Shown here: piece after piece, positions 38,250-47,047 of the stretch
How the letters are laid out: the number at the start of each line of letters is the position of its first letter
Position numbering within the stretch: the stretch's first letter is position 1
Assembly: GCF_020736845.1 (NCBI RefSeq)
Contig: NZ_JAFFQR010000105.1
Coordinates: 303,513-367,512, forward strand
DNA: 64,000 nt
Direction: 5' to 3'
From: Paenibacillus farraposensis
GTDB lineage: Bacteria > Bacillota > Bacilli > Paenibacillales > Paenibacillaceae
Notes under the pieces: generated by a model
Seen by the model: the letters and a program-made list of their open reading frames with translations, nothing else
What the model was told of the DNA's origin: nothing
The model's database searches: none
Position numbers and translations under genes: made by a program

Positions 38250-38636
38250 GGGCCTGTACGCAAATTGTACAACTCGTAAAAATCTAGTAAAATAAGGAAC
38301 ATGAGACAAAGATACGAGTTAACGGATGAAGAATGGAATATACTTGAACCGCTGTTGCCCCCAGCCCGGAAAAAACAAGGAGGACGTCCGCCTAAGGATC
38401 GGCGTCAGATGCTGAATGCAGTGCTTTGGGTGGCTCGAACCAGAGCACCCTGGCGCGATTTGCCGAGTCACTATGGCCCATGGTCTTCCGCCTACAGTTT
38501 TTTCTGGCGGATGCAAAAAGCAGGCATTTGGGATGAGATTCTGAAGCATGTCGCCATGGAACCGGATGGGGAGCAAGTCATGGTCGATGCCACCATCGTC
38601 CGCGCCCATCAACATGGAGCGGGCGCAATGTAACAA
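38250..38636 (+). mobile_element. Truncated IS5-family (IS427-type) insertion sequence
   Basis: The element begins with a GGGCCTGTACGC left end at 38250 and carries the first part of the transposase (38301-38633, 110 residues): YELTDEEWNILEPLLPP, GGRPPKDRRQMLNAVLW, and MVDATIVRAHQHGAGA, which holds the first DDE aspartate. The frame stops there, while intact relatives continue (often by frameshift into orfB) with the remaining catalytic residues. The right part is replaced by a small inverted-repeat element. It is non-autonomous. Confidence 0.8.
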
Positions 38637-38738
38637 CAAGTTTATACCTTTCAAGAAGAATGATACCAGAAACATGGAGTTCAGAATATTAGGCTTATTC
38701 CAACAATAGTTATATAAGAAAAGGGGTAAACTTGTTGT
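38633..38738. mobile_element. MITE-like inverted-repeat element
   Basis: About 106 bp are bounded by 19-base inverted ends (ACAACAAGTTTATACCTTT and its near-perfect complement, two mismatches), with no coding capacity inside. It begins exactly where the IS5 transposase frame is cut. I see no clear target duplication. It could instead be a large terminator-like hairpin. Confidence 0.5.
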
Positions 38739-38740
38739 CA

Positions 38741-38919
38741 CTGTACATTTGAAGCTTATACCGGATTCTCTGGACTGCATACCAACCTTGGAACTGACCG
38801 TATGCTCCTCCATAAGAGAGCTTCTGGCCACGGAGTTGATTATCAGGGCATCATCCATTCGTCAATATACGCAACTATCAAAAATCCGTTGAACGTAGAC
38901 CCATAAGGAGGATCACGAT
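38741..38919. other. Short coding-like tail before the Gfo/Idh operon
   Basis: A plus-strand frame of about 50 codons ending at 38904 (LHTNLGTDRMLLHKRASGHG, then GIIHSS) looks coding in composition but has no start and matches nothing I know. It may be the end of a gene lost to the mobile elements. Confidence 0.3.
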
Positions 38920-40092
38920 ATGTCTAATCGTCTTCGCATCGGAATGGTAGGCTACAAATTTATGGGCAAGGCTCACAGCAACGCTTACCGTAGCCTACCC
39001 ATGTTCTTTCCAGATGCCCCGCTACAGCCAGAGATGTCCGTTATCTGTGGACGCAACGAACAGGGGGTTCAGGCGGCTGCCCGTCAGTTCGGGTGGGCCG
39101 AGTGTGTTACAAATTGGCGTGATCTAGTGAAACGCACCGATATTGATCTGATTGACATTAACGCCCCGAGCAATGCCCATAAGGAAATTGTCGTTGAAGC
39201 TGCACTCCATGGCAAGCATCTGTTTTGTGAGAAACCGCTTGCACTCTCGCTAGCGGATTCTCGTGAAATGCTGGAGGTAGCAGAGAAAGCGGGAGTCAGA
39301 CATATGATCGGCTTCAACTACCGTTTTTCTCCGGCTGTACAGCTGGCGAAGCAGTTGGTTGAGAGCGGTCGCCTGGGGAAGATCTATCATTTTCGTGCCT
39401 TTTTCCTTCAAGACTGGATCATGGACCCGTCCTTCCCTCTGGTATGGAGGCTGCAAAAAGAAGTGGCAGGTTCTGGCTCTCATGGTGATCTTGGTGCCCA
39501 TTTGATTGATCTCGCCCGATTCCTGGTCGGCGAGTTCCATGAAGTGATTGGCATGAGTGAGACGTTCATCAAACAGCGCCCGCTGGCTTTAGAGATGAGT
39601 GGACTGAGCTCCAAGCGGAGCAGCGAAGCAAATGCACCCATGGGAGATGTGACAGTCGATGATGCCACGCTGTTCCTGGCACGCTTCGTCGGAGGCGCAC
39701 TGGGCAGCTTCGAGGCCACACGGTTTGCTGCCGGACATCGAAGCACAAATTCATTCGAGATTAACGGTAGTTTAGGCAGTGTGCGGTTTGACTTTGAACG
39801 GATGAACGAACTGGAAGTGTATTTTACACAAGATGAGGAGGACGTCCAGGGTTTTCGCCGCGTGCTCGCCACCGATCCGGCACACAAGTACTCTGGAGCC
39901 TGGTGGCCTGCGGGACATACAATTGGATTCGAGCATACCTTCACCCACGAGATGCTTGAGATGTTGAGTGCCATCTCCGAAGGACGGCAACCTTCGCCAA
40001 ACTTCCACGATGGTGTCGCTTGTCAGGTTGTGCTTGAAGCGGTAGAACGATCCATAGAGGAACGCCGCTGGGTATCCATTGAAGAAATGTAG
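38920..40092 (+). CDS. Gfo/Idh/MocA family oxidoreductase
   Basis: The 390-residue protein has an N-terminal Rossmann domain (about 4-130; GMVGYKFMGKAHSNAYR nucleotide loop, then CEKPLALS near 107) and a C-terminal alpha/beta domain (about 135-365; GDLGAHLIDLARFL with the usual catalytic His). Family members oxidise sugars, inositols or sugar acids with NAD(P). A strong AAGGAGG ribosome site precedes ATG. It is followed by a ThuA-domain gene (36 bp) and a second Gfo/Idh/MocA gene, a set usually found in catabolism of disaccharides or cyclitols. The exact substrate is unknown. Confidence 0.88.
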   Translation: MSNRLRIGMVGYKFMGKAHSNAYRSLPMFFPDAPLQPEMSVICGRNEQGVQAAARQFGWAECVTNWRDLVKRTDIDLIDINAPSNAHKEIVVEAALHGKHLFCEKPLALSLADSREMLEVAEKAGVRHMIGFNYRFSPAVQLAKQLVESGRLGKIYHFRAFFLQDWIMDPSFPLVWRLQKEVAGSGSHGDLGAHLIDLARFLVGEFHEVIGMSETFIKQRPLALEMSGLSSKRSSEANAPMGDVTVDDATLFLARFVGGALGSFEATRFAAGHRSTNSFEINGSLGSVRFDFERMNELEVYFTQDEEDVQGFRRVLATDPAHKYSGAWWPAGHTIGFEHTFTHEMLEMLSAISEGRQPSPNFHDGVACQVVLEAVERSIEERRWVSIEEM

Positions 40093-40128
40093 TATAACAA
40101 TACATTCTGAAAGGTGAGTGGATTACAG

Positions 40129-40857
40129 ATGCGCAAGGCACTGATTGTATGGGGTGGATGGAACGGACATGAGCCGGAGCAGGTAGCGGCCATTTTTGAA
40201 CGTATTTTGAAGGAAGAGCGGTTCGAGGTAGAGGTATCTAATAGCCTTGAAGCCTACCAGGATGCGGAGAAACTGTTGAACCTGGACCTCATTGTTCCAA
40301 TGTGGACTATGGGACAGATTGAGCAGGAACTGGTCAATAATGTCTCAGCAGCGGTTCAAAGCGGCGTAGGTCTGGCAGGCTGCCATGGTGGTATGTGCGA
40401 TGCTTTCCGGAACAACGTGGATTGGCAGTTCATGACAGGCGGGCAATGGGTAGCACATCCCGGCAATGACGGAGTGGAATACATGGTAAACATGAAACGC
40501 GGCTCCAGCCCGTTGCTGGAACATATTGAGGATTTTCAAATCAAAAGCGAGCAGTATTACCTCCACGTAGACCCGGCAGTTGAAGTACTGGCAACCACAC
40601 GCTTCCCAGTTGTACCTGGACCGCATTCAGCCAATGGACCGGTGGATATGCCCGTTGTATGGACGAAACGGTGGGGGAATGGCCATGTTTTTTATAATTC
40701 GCTGGGACATCACGCGGATATTATAGATATGCCTCAAGTGACGGAGATGATGCACAGCGGATTCCTGTGGGCTGCGGCAGGGAAACAGGCAGTGACCACC
40801 CGTAGAAGCTCCATGGCAGAGGCATATACAGGCATGGCGGACAGCCAGCAGCGGTAG
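40129..40857 (+). CDS. ThuA-like (trehalose utilisation) domain protein
   Basis: The 242-residue protein is a ThuA-like class I glutamine-amidotransferase-fold domain: ALIVWGGWNGHEPEQVA at the start, AGCHGGMCDAFR near 90, and a late GNGHVFYNSLGHHADII. Rhizobial ThuA works with the oxidoreductase ThuB in trehalose and sucrose conversion through keto-sugars; this gene has a Gfo/Idh/MocA oxidoreductase on each side, in agreement. I choose ATG 40129, preceded by AAAGGTGAG; the GTG at 40114 is part of that ribosome site. Confidence 0.85.
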   Translation: MRKALIVWGGWNGHEPEQVAAIFERILKEERFEVEVSNSLEAYQDAEKLLNLDLIVPMWTMGQIEQELVNNVSAAVQSGVGLAGCHGGMCDAFRNNVDWQFMTGGQWVAHPGNDGVEYMVNMKRGSSPLLEHIEDFQIKSEQYYLHVDPAVEVLATTRFPVVPGPHSANGPVDMPVVWTKRWGNGHVFYNSLGHHADIIDMPQVTEMMHSGFLWAAAGKQAVTTRRSSMAEAYTGMADSQQR

Positions 40858-40922
40858 TAAGGTATCCAATTCAATAAAGGAATGCCATTATCCATTTTTC
40901 TGAAAGTGAAGGGAGACCGGGT

Positions 40923-42029
40923 ATGAACAAAATGAAGGTAGGCATTATTGGATGTGGAAAAATCAGTGGAATTTACATGGAAAATTGCCATCGTTTCGAC
41001 ATACTGGAGCTGTCCGCAGTAGCGGATCTGGACCAAAGTCGGGCAGAGGAACAGGCGGTAGCATACAATGTTCCGAATGTATATTCGGTAGGTGAGATTT
41101 TGGCTGATCCGGAGATTGAACTCATCATTAATTTGACTATTCCGGCCGTTCATGCGGACGTATGTTTTAGAGTCCTTGAGGCAGGCAAGCATGTCTATGT
41201 GGAGAAGCCACTGGCCGTCACCCGAGAGCAGGGCAAGGCTGTTTTGGATCTTGCTCGTCAAAAGGGACTGCTTGTCGGTTGTGCACCGGAAACCTTTTTT
41301 GGTTCGGGTATACAGACGTCATTAAAGCTGATTGAGGACGGAGTCATTGGGAATCCGGTAGCCGCTACGGCTTTTATGATGAGTCGTGGACATGAGCATT
41401 GGCATCCTGATCCTGAATTTTATTATGCTTTTGGCGGCGGACCCATGTTTGATATGGGCCCATATTATTTGACGGCGTTGGTTCAATTGCTGGGACCGAT
41501 TTCCACCATCTCCGGCATGACAAGCAAGGCGAGGAACCAACGAACGATTATGAGCGAGAAAAAGAGAGGTCAAACCATTCCAGTCGATATTCCAACCCAT
41601 GTGGCCGGATTGCTGCGCTTCGAGCAGGGGGCTGTTGGTACCCTAATTACCAGCTTTGACATCTTTGGTGGAAGCGCTCTCCCACCGATCGAGGTATATG
41701 GTACTCATGGTACGCTGCAGGTGCCTGACCCGAATACATTCGGCGGACCAGTTCGCTACAGGCTGCTAGGCGAGCAAAGTTGGACAGAGGTACCGTTGCT
41801 ATCGGGCTACCAGGAGAATACAAGGGGCAGCGGTGTTGCCGATATGGCGTACGCTGTTCGCAGCGGACGCCCTCATCGCGCTAGCGGTGAGCTGGCCTAC
41901 CATGTGCTGGAGGCGATGTGGGGTTTCCACGATTCCTCCGATCAGCAGACCTTCTATTCGATGCAGAGCACATGCCTGCGCCCGGCGGCTTTACCTGAAA
42001 ACCTGCCTTTGTATACGTTAGATGCGTAA
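40923..42029 (+). CDS. Gfo/Idh/MocA family oxidoreductase
   Basis: The 368-residue protein has a Rossmann domain (about 4-125; VGIIGCGKISGIYMEN, then VEKPLAVT near 99) and the C-terminal dehydrogenase domain with GGGPMFDMGPYYLTAL near 177. It is clearly distinct from the first oxidoreductase in this operon, so the two probably catalyse successive redox steps around the ThuA protein. The start has GGGAGACC about six bases upstream. No transporter or regulator is adjacent apart from a TetR fragment downstream. Confidence 0.88.
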   Translation: MNKMKVGIIGCGKISGIYMENCHRFDILELSAVADLDQSRAEEQAVAYNVPNVYSVGEILADPEIELIINLTIPAVHADVCFRVLEAGKHVYVEKPLAVTREQGKAVLDLARQKGLLVGCAPETFFGSGIQTSLKLIEDGVIGNPVAATAFMMSRGHEHWHPDPEFYYAFGGGPMFDMGPYYLTALVQLLGPISTISGMTSKARNQRTIMSEKKRGQTIPVDIPTHVAGLLRFEQGAVGTLITSFDIFGGSALPPIEVYGTHGTLQVPDPNTFGGPVRYRLLGEQSWTEVPLLSGYQENTRGSGVADMAYAVRSGRPHRASGELAYHVLEAMWGFHDSSDQQTFYSMQSTCLRPAALPENLPLYTLDA

Positions 42030-42051
42030 ACTCATGCCATCTTGATGCTGA

Positions 42052-42291
42052 TTGAATGTTCTTCTCTCTTATAAAGAAGACTCTAGTTCCGCTGTGACCG
42101 GGGTACTGGAGTCTTTTCTAAAACATCACATCCAATTTAACTGGAAACTGATTCAGCAAGGAATCGAAAACGGGGAATTCAAGGCAGATCACGTGGAGCA
42201 GCTTGCCGTTATAATCGAAAGCACTATTATTGGTCTTAGCCGGCTGTCAAGCGGACTAGACAGGGGCGCATTGCTGCTGCTGTATGTTTAA
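42052..42291 (+). pseudogene. C-terminal fragment of a TetR-type regulator
   Basis: About 65 codons read as the end of a TetR ligand-binding domain (VLESFLKHHI, then GEFKADHVEQLAVIIESTI and GLSRLSSGL). The DNA-binding N-terminus is missing and no ribosome site precedes the TTG that opens the frame. It lies 22 bp after the Gfo/Idh operon. I judge it a relic. Confidence 0.5.
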
Positions 42292-42621
42292 TATTTTTCA
42301 AGTTTTTGTTCCGATCTATACAACAGTCAGTTTGAACATACATCCTAAAAGTAACAGTTTCTATTTTTAAAAAAGGAAATTAGCCATTAACAGCATATCA
42401 GGGTACAATAAAAAGTGTCTGGATGATCGCCACAAAAAGCGTCCAGACACTTTTTTTTCAGCATACGTCCAAGAGGTAAACGATCGCATGGCTGTGATAC
42501 TAGCTCACATTTCCATTGGTCATTAATTGAGTAGTGTTTCGATTGTTCCTTGTCTTTAGTCAGATCCGTCTATACTAAGGGCATAGCAACACATATTTAT
42601 ATAAATAAAGGAGGACAAAAG
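42292..42621. other. Intergenic region with terminator
   Basis: About 330 bases without a gene. A strong terminator occupies 42413-42460; the remaining 160 bases should hold the promoter of the DUF1349 gene, but I found no clear -35/-10 pair. Confidence 0.4.
42413..42460 (+). terminator. Rho-independent terminator
   Basis: A perfect 11-bp stem (AAGTGTCTGGA / TCCAGACACTT) is followed by eight T. It closes the Gfo/Idh-ThuA transcript. Confidence 0.85.
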
Positions 42622-43227
42622 ATGATAAAGAAGAGAATGGAATGGGAGGAAGGGAACTGGATTAATTCACCTCTATATGCACGGAAAGAAGGAGATTTCC
42701 TTAAGGTTGCGCCTGAAAAGGGAAGAGACTTCTGGAAAAAAACTTTATATGGTTTTGAATTTGAGGACGGATCCGCTTTATTGTCGGATTGGAATAACAA
42801 ATCGGCGGTGGAGGTGTCGTTTCAACTGGCATCATTTACGGAACTTTATGATCAAGCAGGTATTTTGTTGTATCAGGGGCCGGAGCAATGGATTAAAGCA
42901 GGAATTGAAATCAATGACGGCATTCCCCAACTTTCCACAGTCGTAACCGATGGCTATTCTGACTGGTCGCTCGCAGCTGTGCCGGAGTGGGTCGGTAAAG
43001 AAGTCACCCTGCGCGCCTCCATCATCAAGGATGCTGTGATTATCCGCGCACGGACGGAGCATCACGCATGGCGAACGATTCGTGTGGCGCGTTTCCCACA
43101 CACCAGCGGAAATCAGGCTGGTCCCTATACCTGTTCGCCAACCAGAGAGGGCTTTGAGGTTACCTTTACTCGCTGGCACTTTACAGAGCGGGATCAAGAC
43201 CTTCATAGTGACCCCCCGGTGGAATAA
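42622..43227 (+). CDS. DUF1349 domain protein
   Basis: The 201-residue protein fits DUF1349, a concanavalin-like jelly-roll family related to glucanases but of unproven activity: LLSDWNNKSAVEVSFQLA, AGILLYQGPEQWIKAGIE near 80-100, then VTDGYSDWS. There is no signal peptide. AAAGGAGG lies seven bases before ATG 42622; the ATG at 42550 is unsupported. It stands alone between the Gfo/Idh operon and the minus-strand azasugar-like operon and may be a sugar-binding or sugar-modifying enzyme. Confidence 0.8.
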   Translation: MIKKRMEWEEGNWINSPLYARKEGDFLKVAPEKGRDFWKKTLYGFEFEDGSALLSDWNNKSAVEVSFQLASFTELYDQAGILLYQGPEQWIKAGIEINDGIPQLSTVVTDGYSDWSLAAVPEWVGKEVTLRASIIKDAVIIRARTEHHAWRTIRVARFPHTSGNQAGPYTCSPTREGFEVTFTRWHFTERDQDLHSDPPVE

Positions 43228-43400
43228 ACGAATAGACAGCGCCAAAGGATAACTAGATACTTTGTGTGTTTTATCCGGCTATCTTTATCACACCTTCGTT
43301 CCTGAATTCGAAGTGAGCCGGGTATTTATTGAGGTAAAAGCCGGAACTAATGAGAATGGCGAGAGCGGGAAGTCACTACTTGACAGAATAAGATACATAC

Positions 43401-43685
43401 TTAGAAAATTTCGCTTACGTCATCTCTAAGTTCATTTTTTTCCGTAGCAGACATGAGGTTGAAAAATAATTGAAAAGCTGAGAAGCGGGGAATAGACTGG
43501 TACTTGTTCGATTCAACAAAACCGATGCGATGTAAAGCACGCCTCTTAGAGTACACACAGGGTAGTGTAAATGACATACTCCAGTGTGTATTCCAAGGGG
43601 CATTAATATTGTATAACTCCTCATTCATTTTAAAGATCTGGCGGTTTAATTTTTGTTTATAAAGAAGATATGCCTCCCGGCACAT
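43401..43685 (-). CDS. Small unknown protein at the end of the aminotransferase operon
   Basis: A 94-codon frame starts at ATG 43685, with AAAGG five bases upstream, 25 bp after the HAD phosphatase stop. The protein is basic and aromatic-rich (NAPWNTHWSMSFTLP near 28-42, RRALHRIGFVESNKY near 48-62, TEKNELRDDVSEIF at the end) with no signal peptide or membrane segment. I recognise no family. The spacing, ribosome site and codon quality suggest a real gene, but it might also be a relic of a longer one. Confidence 0.45.
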   Translation of the reverse strand: MCREAYLLYKQKLNRQIFKMNEELYNINAPWNTHWSMSFTLPCVYSKRRALHRIGFVESNKYQSIPRFSAFQLFFNLMSATEKNELRDDVSEIF

Positions 43686-43710
43686 TACGACCTTTGCTCG
43701 TGACAGACAG

Positions 43711-44439
43711 CTATTCCTCGAATGGCAAGCTCTCTTTAATCGCCCACAGGTCATCATAGCTGAAAATACAGTGATCCGCTCTGGACAAATCCTGCTGGCC
43801 CGAGCCTGGGTTGTGCAAACCGATGCAGCGCATGCCTGCACTCTTGGCTGCATGAACACCGTTCCGTGAATCCTCAATCACAATGCAGTGGGCCGGCGCT
43901 TGGCCAAGCAGTTCGGTGGCATGTAGGAAGATGTCCGGTGCCGGTTTGCCTTGGGGTACCTCTTCTCCGGAGATTCGAATATCAAAGTAACGGTCAAGTC
44001 CTGTTTTTTCCATAATGAGATCAATTAGCGACCGCGGGGAGGAAGAGGCCACCGCAATCGGAATCCCTTTTTCCTGCAGCCAGTCCAGCCATCGTTCCAG
44101 TCCATCGATTGCCACAAGGCCCTCATGTGATGTTATGGTCTGCATTACATTTTTCCGGTGATAGGAAAGCGCCTCTTCCAATGTACAAGTAAGTTGATGT
44201 CTGTCCATCACTTGACGCCACATGGATTCGAGTGTCACTCCTACATAGGTGTGGTGCTCTTCTTCCGTCATGGGCGCACCAAAATGGGCAAAGGAGCTGC
44301 GCTCAACCTCAAAATAAATCGGTTCGCTGTCTACCAACACCCCGTCCATATCGAAGATAACCGCCTTGATCGGAACGGACGCTGAAATATCTTCTGTGCA
44401 TTCATGGTTCGTCTGTGAAACATGATGAATGCTCGTCAT
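43711..44439 (-). CDS. HAD superfamily (subfamily IA) phosphatase or phosphoglucomutase-like protein
   Basis: The 242-residue enzyme has all HAD motifs: FDMDGVLVDSEP near 30, SSSPRSL near 124, GKPAPDIF near 156 and VIEDSRNGVHAA near 178, with a small helical cap between. Such enzymes dephosphorylate sugar phosphates or isomerise beta-glucose-1-phosphate. A Gly-rich ribosome site (seven G) precedes two ATGs; I favour 44439, with 44445 possible. It is the fourth gene of an operon with MFS, aminotransferase and dehydrogenase genes. If this is an azasugar pathway, it would remove the phosphate from an amino-sugar alcohol phosphate. Confidence 0.85.
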   Translation of the reverse strand: MTSIHHVSQTNHECTEDISASVPIKAVIFDMDGVLVDSEPIYFEVERSSFAHFGAPMTEEEHHTYVGVTLESMWRQVMDRHQLTCTLEEALSYHRKNVMQTITSHEGLVAIDGLERWLDWLQEKGIPIAVASSSPRSLIDLIMEKTGLDRYFDIRISGEEVPQGKPAPDIFLHATELLGQAPAHCIVIEDSRNGVHAAKSAGMRCIGLHNPGSGQQDLSRADHCIFSYDDLWAIKESLPFEE

Positions 44440-44472
44440 GTCCATTCTCCCCCCCTTGTAAGTATCCGGATT

Positions 44473-45522
44473 TTAGTTGCATGAGCCATTCGATTGCAAT
44501 ACAACCTTGATTGCCTGTGAAGAAGGCTGAAGTGTCCGCTCATTGATGTTGCATCCAAGCGTCATAAAGGCTTCACGGTAGTCATCCAGCGGATACGAGT
44601 GAGTAATGATTTTTTTAGCGGGAATGATCTGCTGCTCAATCAGGTAATGCGCTGTGGAGAATGTACCCAGGGAGTCAATCGAGCCGATAATTTTAAGGCT
44701 GCGGTCAACTACCTCTTTCGGATTCAACGAGCTTGTCCCATCTCTTAGCCCCACTAGCATCAAATATCCGCCACTCGCAAGCTGGCTTAGTACCTGGGTG
44801 CCGACCACGCCTGTGGTATCCACAATCATGTCTACCTGATCTTTTAACGGTGCGAGTTCATGTATGGCCGATTCCAGTGTGGAGTGTACAGACCATCGTT
44901 CAGGGGCAACGGAATGCGCTATGGCTAGTCGTTGCTCCGAGATGTCGACAAGGCAGCCAGTTACGCCTTTTGACGCAAGAGCATAGCTGTACAGAATCCC
45001 GATCGGACCTGCACCCAGAATAACGGTTGTAAAATTGGGCAGCAGGTGAACTTGGTTGATTCCGGTCAGCATGCAACTCAGCGGTTCGGTGAGCGTTGCC
45101 TCTTCGTAGCTGATATGGTCCTTCAGCTTGTACAGGAAACGGTCCTCGGTCACATAATAATCGGTGAATGTACCGTCAGCGCTGACTCCGGTCTCCGTTA
45201 CGGATTTGTATGTGCAATGGTTCTGTCTTCCTGTCCGACACATTTCGCATTGGCCGCAGTAGTATGTTGGGTCAATCACCACCCGATCCCCAGGCTGCAG
45301 TGAACTGACGGCTGATCCAACAGCGATCACTTCCCCCGCTGATTCGTGGCCCAAGATAGTGGACGGCACGGCATGATATTTGCCACTGATGATGCCTAAA
45401 TCCGTACCGCAAACGCCTGTCGCCCGGATCCGGACGAGTACATCGTTATCTTTTTTAATCTCCGGGATAGGTCTTTCCTCAAGGGCTACATCCCAAGCTG
45501 ATTTGTATACCAGTGCAAGCAT
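44473..45522 (-). CDS. Zinc-dependent medium-chain alcohol/polyol dehydrogenase
   Basis: The 349-residue enzyme has the catalytic-zinc GVCGTDLG (near 37) and GHE (near 58), the four-cysteine structural-zinc loop CGQCEMCRTGRQNHC near 89-103, and the NAD-binding GAGPIG near 169. It belongs to the sorbitol/threonine dehydrogenase branch. Its start follows AAAGGAGG. Together with the upstream class III aminotransferase and the downstream phosphatase it matches the dehydrogenase step (GutB1-type) proposed for nojirimycin synthesis in Bacillus, where the primary alcohol of an aminopolyol is oxidised. Polyol catabolism is the alternative. Confidence 0.88.
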   Translation of the reverse strand: MLALVYKSAWDVALEERPIPEIKKDNDVLVRIRATGVCGTDLGIISGKYHAVPSTILGHESAGEVIAVGSAVSSLQPGDRVVIDPTYYCGQCEMCRTGRQNHCTYKSVTETGVSADGTFTDYYVTEDRFLYKLKDHISYEEATLTEPLSCMLTGINQVHLLPNFTTVILGAGPIGILYSYALASKGVTGCLVDISEQRLAIAHSVAPERWSVHSTLESAIHELAPLKDQVDMIVDTTGVVGTQVLSQLASGGYLMLVGLRDGTSSLNPKEVVDRSLKIIGSIDSLGTFSTAHYLIEQQIIPAKKIITHSYPLDDYREAFMTLGCNINERTLQPSSQAIKVVLQSNGSCN

Positions 45523-45556
45523 GAATAAGTCCTCCTTTTTGCCTATTGGCAGATAG

Positions 45557-46795
45557 TTAGTGAAGGGTAGTCAGAACCGCGTCAAGCCGTTTAACAATTT
45601 CGACAATCTCATCTTCTGTAGCCGTGAGAGAAGGTCTCACTTTGACCACATTGCCATAACCGTAACGGGAACCTCTAAGAATTAATTGCTGTTCGTCAAA
45701 TGCACGATTGATAATCACATTGCTTTTTACTGCATCCGGGGCATCGTTCTCGTCTACAATTTCTAGTCCCCACATCAGTCCGACGCCACGAGCCTCACCA
45801 ATGCAATCGTGTTTGTCGGCCATCTCCGTCAGCAGGGATCCGAGCAGGTTTCCTTTGGACCGGACGGCTTCCAGAAATCCGGGCTCGGTTACAACCTCCA
45901 GCGTGGATTTGGCTGCCGTGACCGAGATCAGATTGCTGCCCGAGGTAAAGGAATGCTCGTGCTTCTCCAGGACATCGAGACGAGACTGCATCAAGACCGC
46001 CGCAACCGGGACACCAATGCCGCCCAGACCTTTGGCGAGAGTAATAATATCCGGTCGGATGTCAAACAGCTCACTTGCGAACATGTAGCCTGTCCGCCCA
46101 ATCCCGGTCTGTACTTCATCAGCAATTAGAATCATTCTGTGCTTGTCACATAGCTGACGGAGGCGCTTGAAATATCCTTCTGGTGGGATGATATTACCTC
46201 CATTGCCCAGAATGGGTTCAATAATCATGCAGGCTACGGAGCCTGAGCTTGCATATTCAATGGCGTTCGATATGGCTTCAATACAATGATGGCCACACTT
46301 GTCTGGTGAAGAATTAAAGGGGCAGCGATAGCAGTAGGGAGCAGGCACATGCAGAGAATTTGCCGCAGTTGAGTTAGGAAAATTCTTGCGACGAAAGGCA
46401 TTACCGGAAATGCCTGTTGCGAACTGGGTCTGTCCATGATGTGACAGATGCAGACTGATTATATCAGTTGCTCCGGTGTATTTCTGGGCCAGTTTCACAG
46501 CACATTCGTTCGCTGTGGAGCCGGTAATATCTCTCATCCATCCGGCGTCGATGCCGTTCGGGGCATACTGGACTAGATGATCTAGGACTTCTTCGACATA
46601 AGGCTCTGTAAAGGATGAAGACATGTGGGCAAGATCGGCGACTTGCTCCTGTACTTTACTGACGACATGAGGGTGGTTATAACCGAGCGACAGGTTGAAG
46701 GTCCCGGATACGCCATCCAAATACTCCTTACCCGAATCGTCAATCAGAGTAATGCCTTTTCCATATCTGAAACGTTCTTTGGTCAACGTATGCAC
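45557..46795 (-). CDS. Class III pyridoxal-phosphate aminotransferase
   Basis: The 412-residue enzyme has the class III signature around IADEVQTGIGRTG near 224 and the PLP lysine in TLAKGLGG near 255. An unusual short insert with four cysteines (CYRCPFNSSPDKCGHHC near 155-172) could bind metal. I use GTG 46795, preceded by GGAGGGG at proper spacing; ATG 46825 lacks one. It precedes the dehydrogenase gene by 34 bp. GabT1-type enzymes of azasugar clusters put an amino group on C2 of fructose-6-phosphate, a plausible role here, but acetylornithine- or GABA-type activity cannot be excluded. Confidence 0.88.
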   Translation of the reverse strand: MHTLTKERFRYGKGITLIDDSGKEYLDGVSGTFNLSLGYNHPHVVSKVQEQVADLAHMSSSFTEPYVEEVLDHLVQYAPNGIDAGWMRDITGSTANECAVKLAQKYTGATDIISLHLSHHGQTQFATGISGNAFRRKNFPNSTAANSLHVPAPYCYRCPFNSSPDKCGHHCIEAISNAIEYASSGSVACMIIEPILGNGGNIIPPEGYFKRLRQLCDKHRMILIADEVQTGIGRTGYMFASELFDIRPDIITLAKGLGGIGVPVAAVLMQSRLDVLEKHEHSFTSGSNLISVTAAKSTLEVVTEPGFLEAVRSKGNLLGSLLTEMADKHDCIGEARGVGLMWGLEIVDENDAPDAVKSNVIINRAFDEQQLILRGSRYGYGNVVKVRPSLTATEDEIVEIVKRLDAVLTTLH

Positions 46796-46869
46796 GATAC
46801 TTCCCCTCCATATCAGAATGTTCATTCTTATTAAGTCATTATTATTTAGTATACCGCCCTATTACAGCA

Positions 46870-47011
46870 TAACGCTGCTGAACTCACCTCCCCAAAATTA
46901 GAACTTACCTTCCTTGCCCTCATGGACAAGGGAGCACAATCTGGTGCTTCTTCGATTTCACAGATATAAGAGATACCCGCAGCAACAGAATCAGCTCGAA
47001 AAGCAAAAATG
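46870..47011 (-). repeat. Diverged tandem copy of the 3' end of the MFS gene
   Basis: About 140 bases here resemble the adjacent 47012-47150: both have CTCACCTCCCC, then TTCCTTGCCCT, GGACAAGGGAG, a CGATT...CACAGAT block and CAGCA.CA.AATCAG, in the same order. The second copy is the C-terminus of the MFS transporter. The duplicate is broken and probably non-coding; it lies between the MFS and aminotransferase genes and keeps a small hairpin. Confidence 0.6.
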
Positions 47012-47047
47012 CGATAGGCCTCACCTCCCCTAAGAACTAAAACAATA

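Noticed and set aside
38319..38858. Minus-strand frame of 179 codons across the IS region
   Set aside because: It runs antisense to a clear IS5-type transposase and through the inverted-repeat element; composition is not coding-like.
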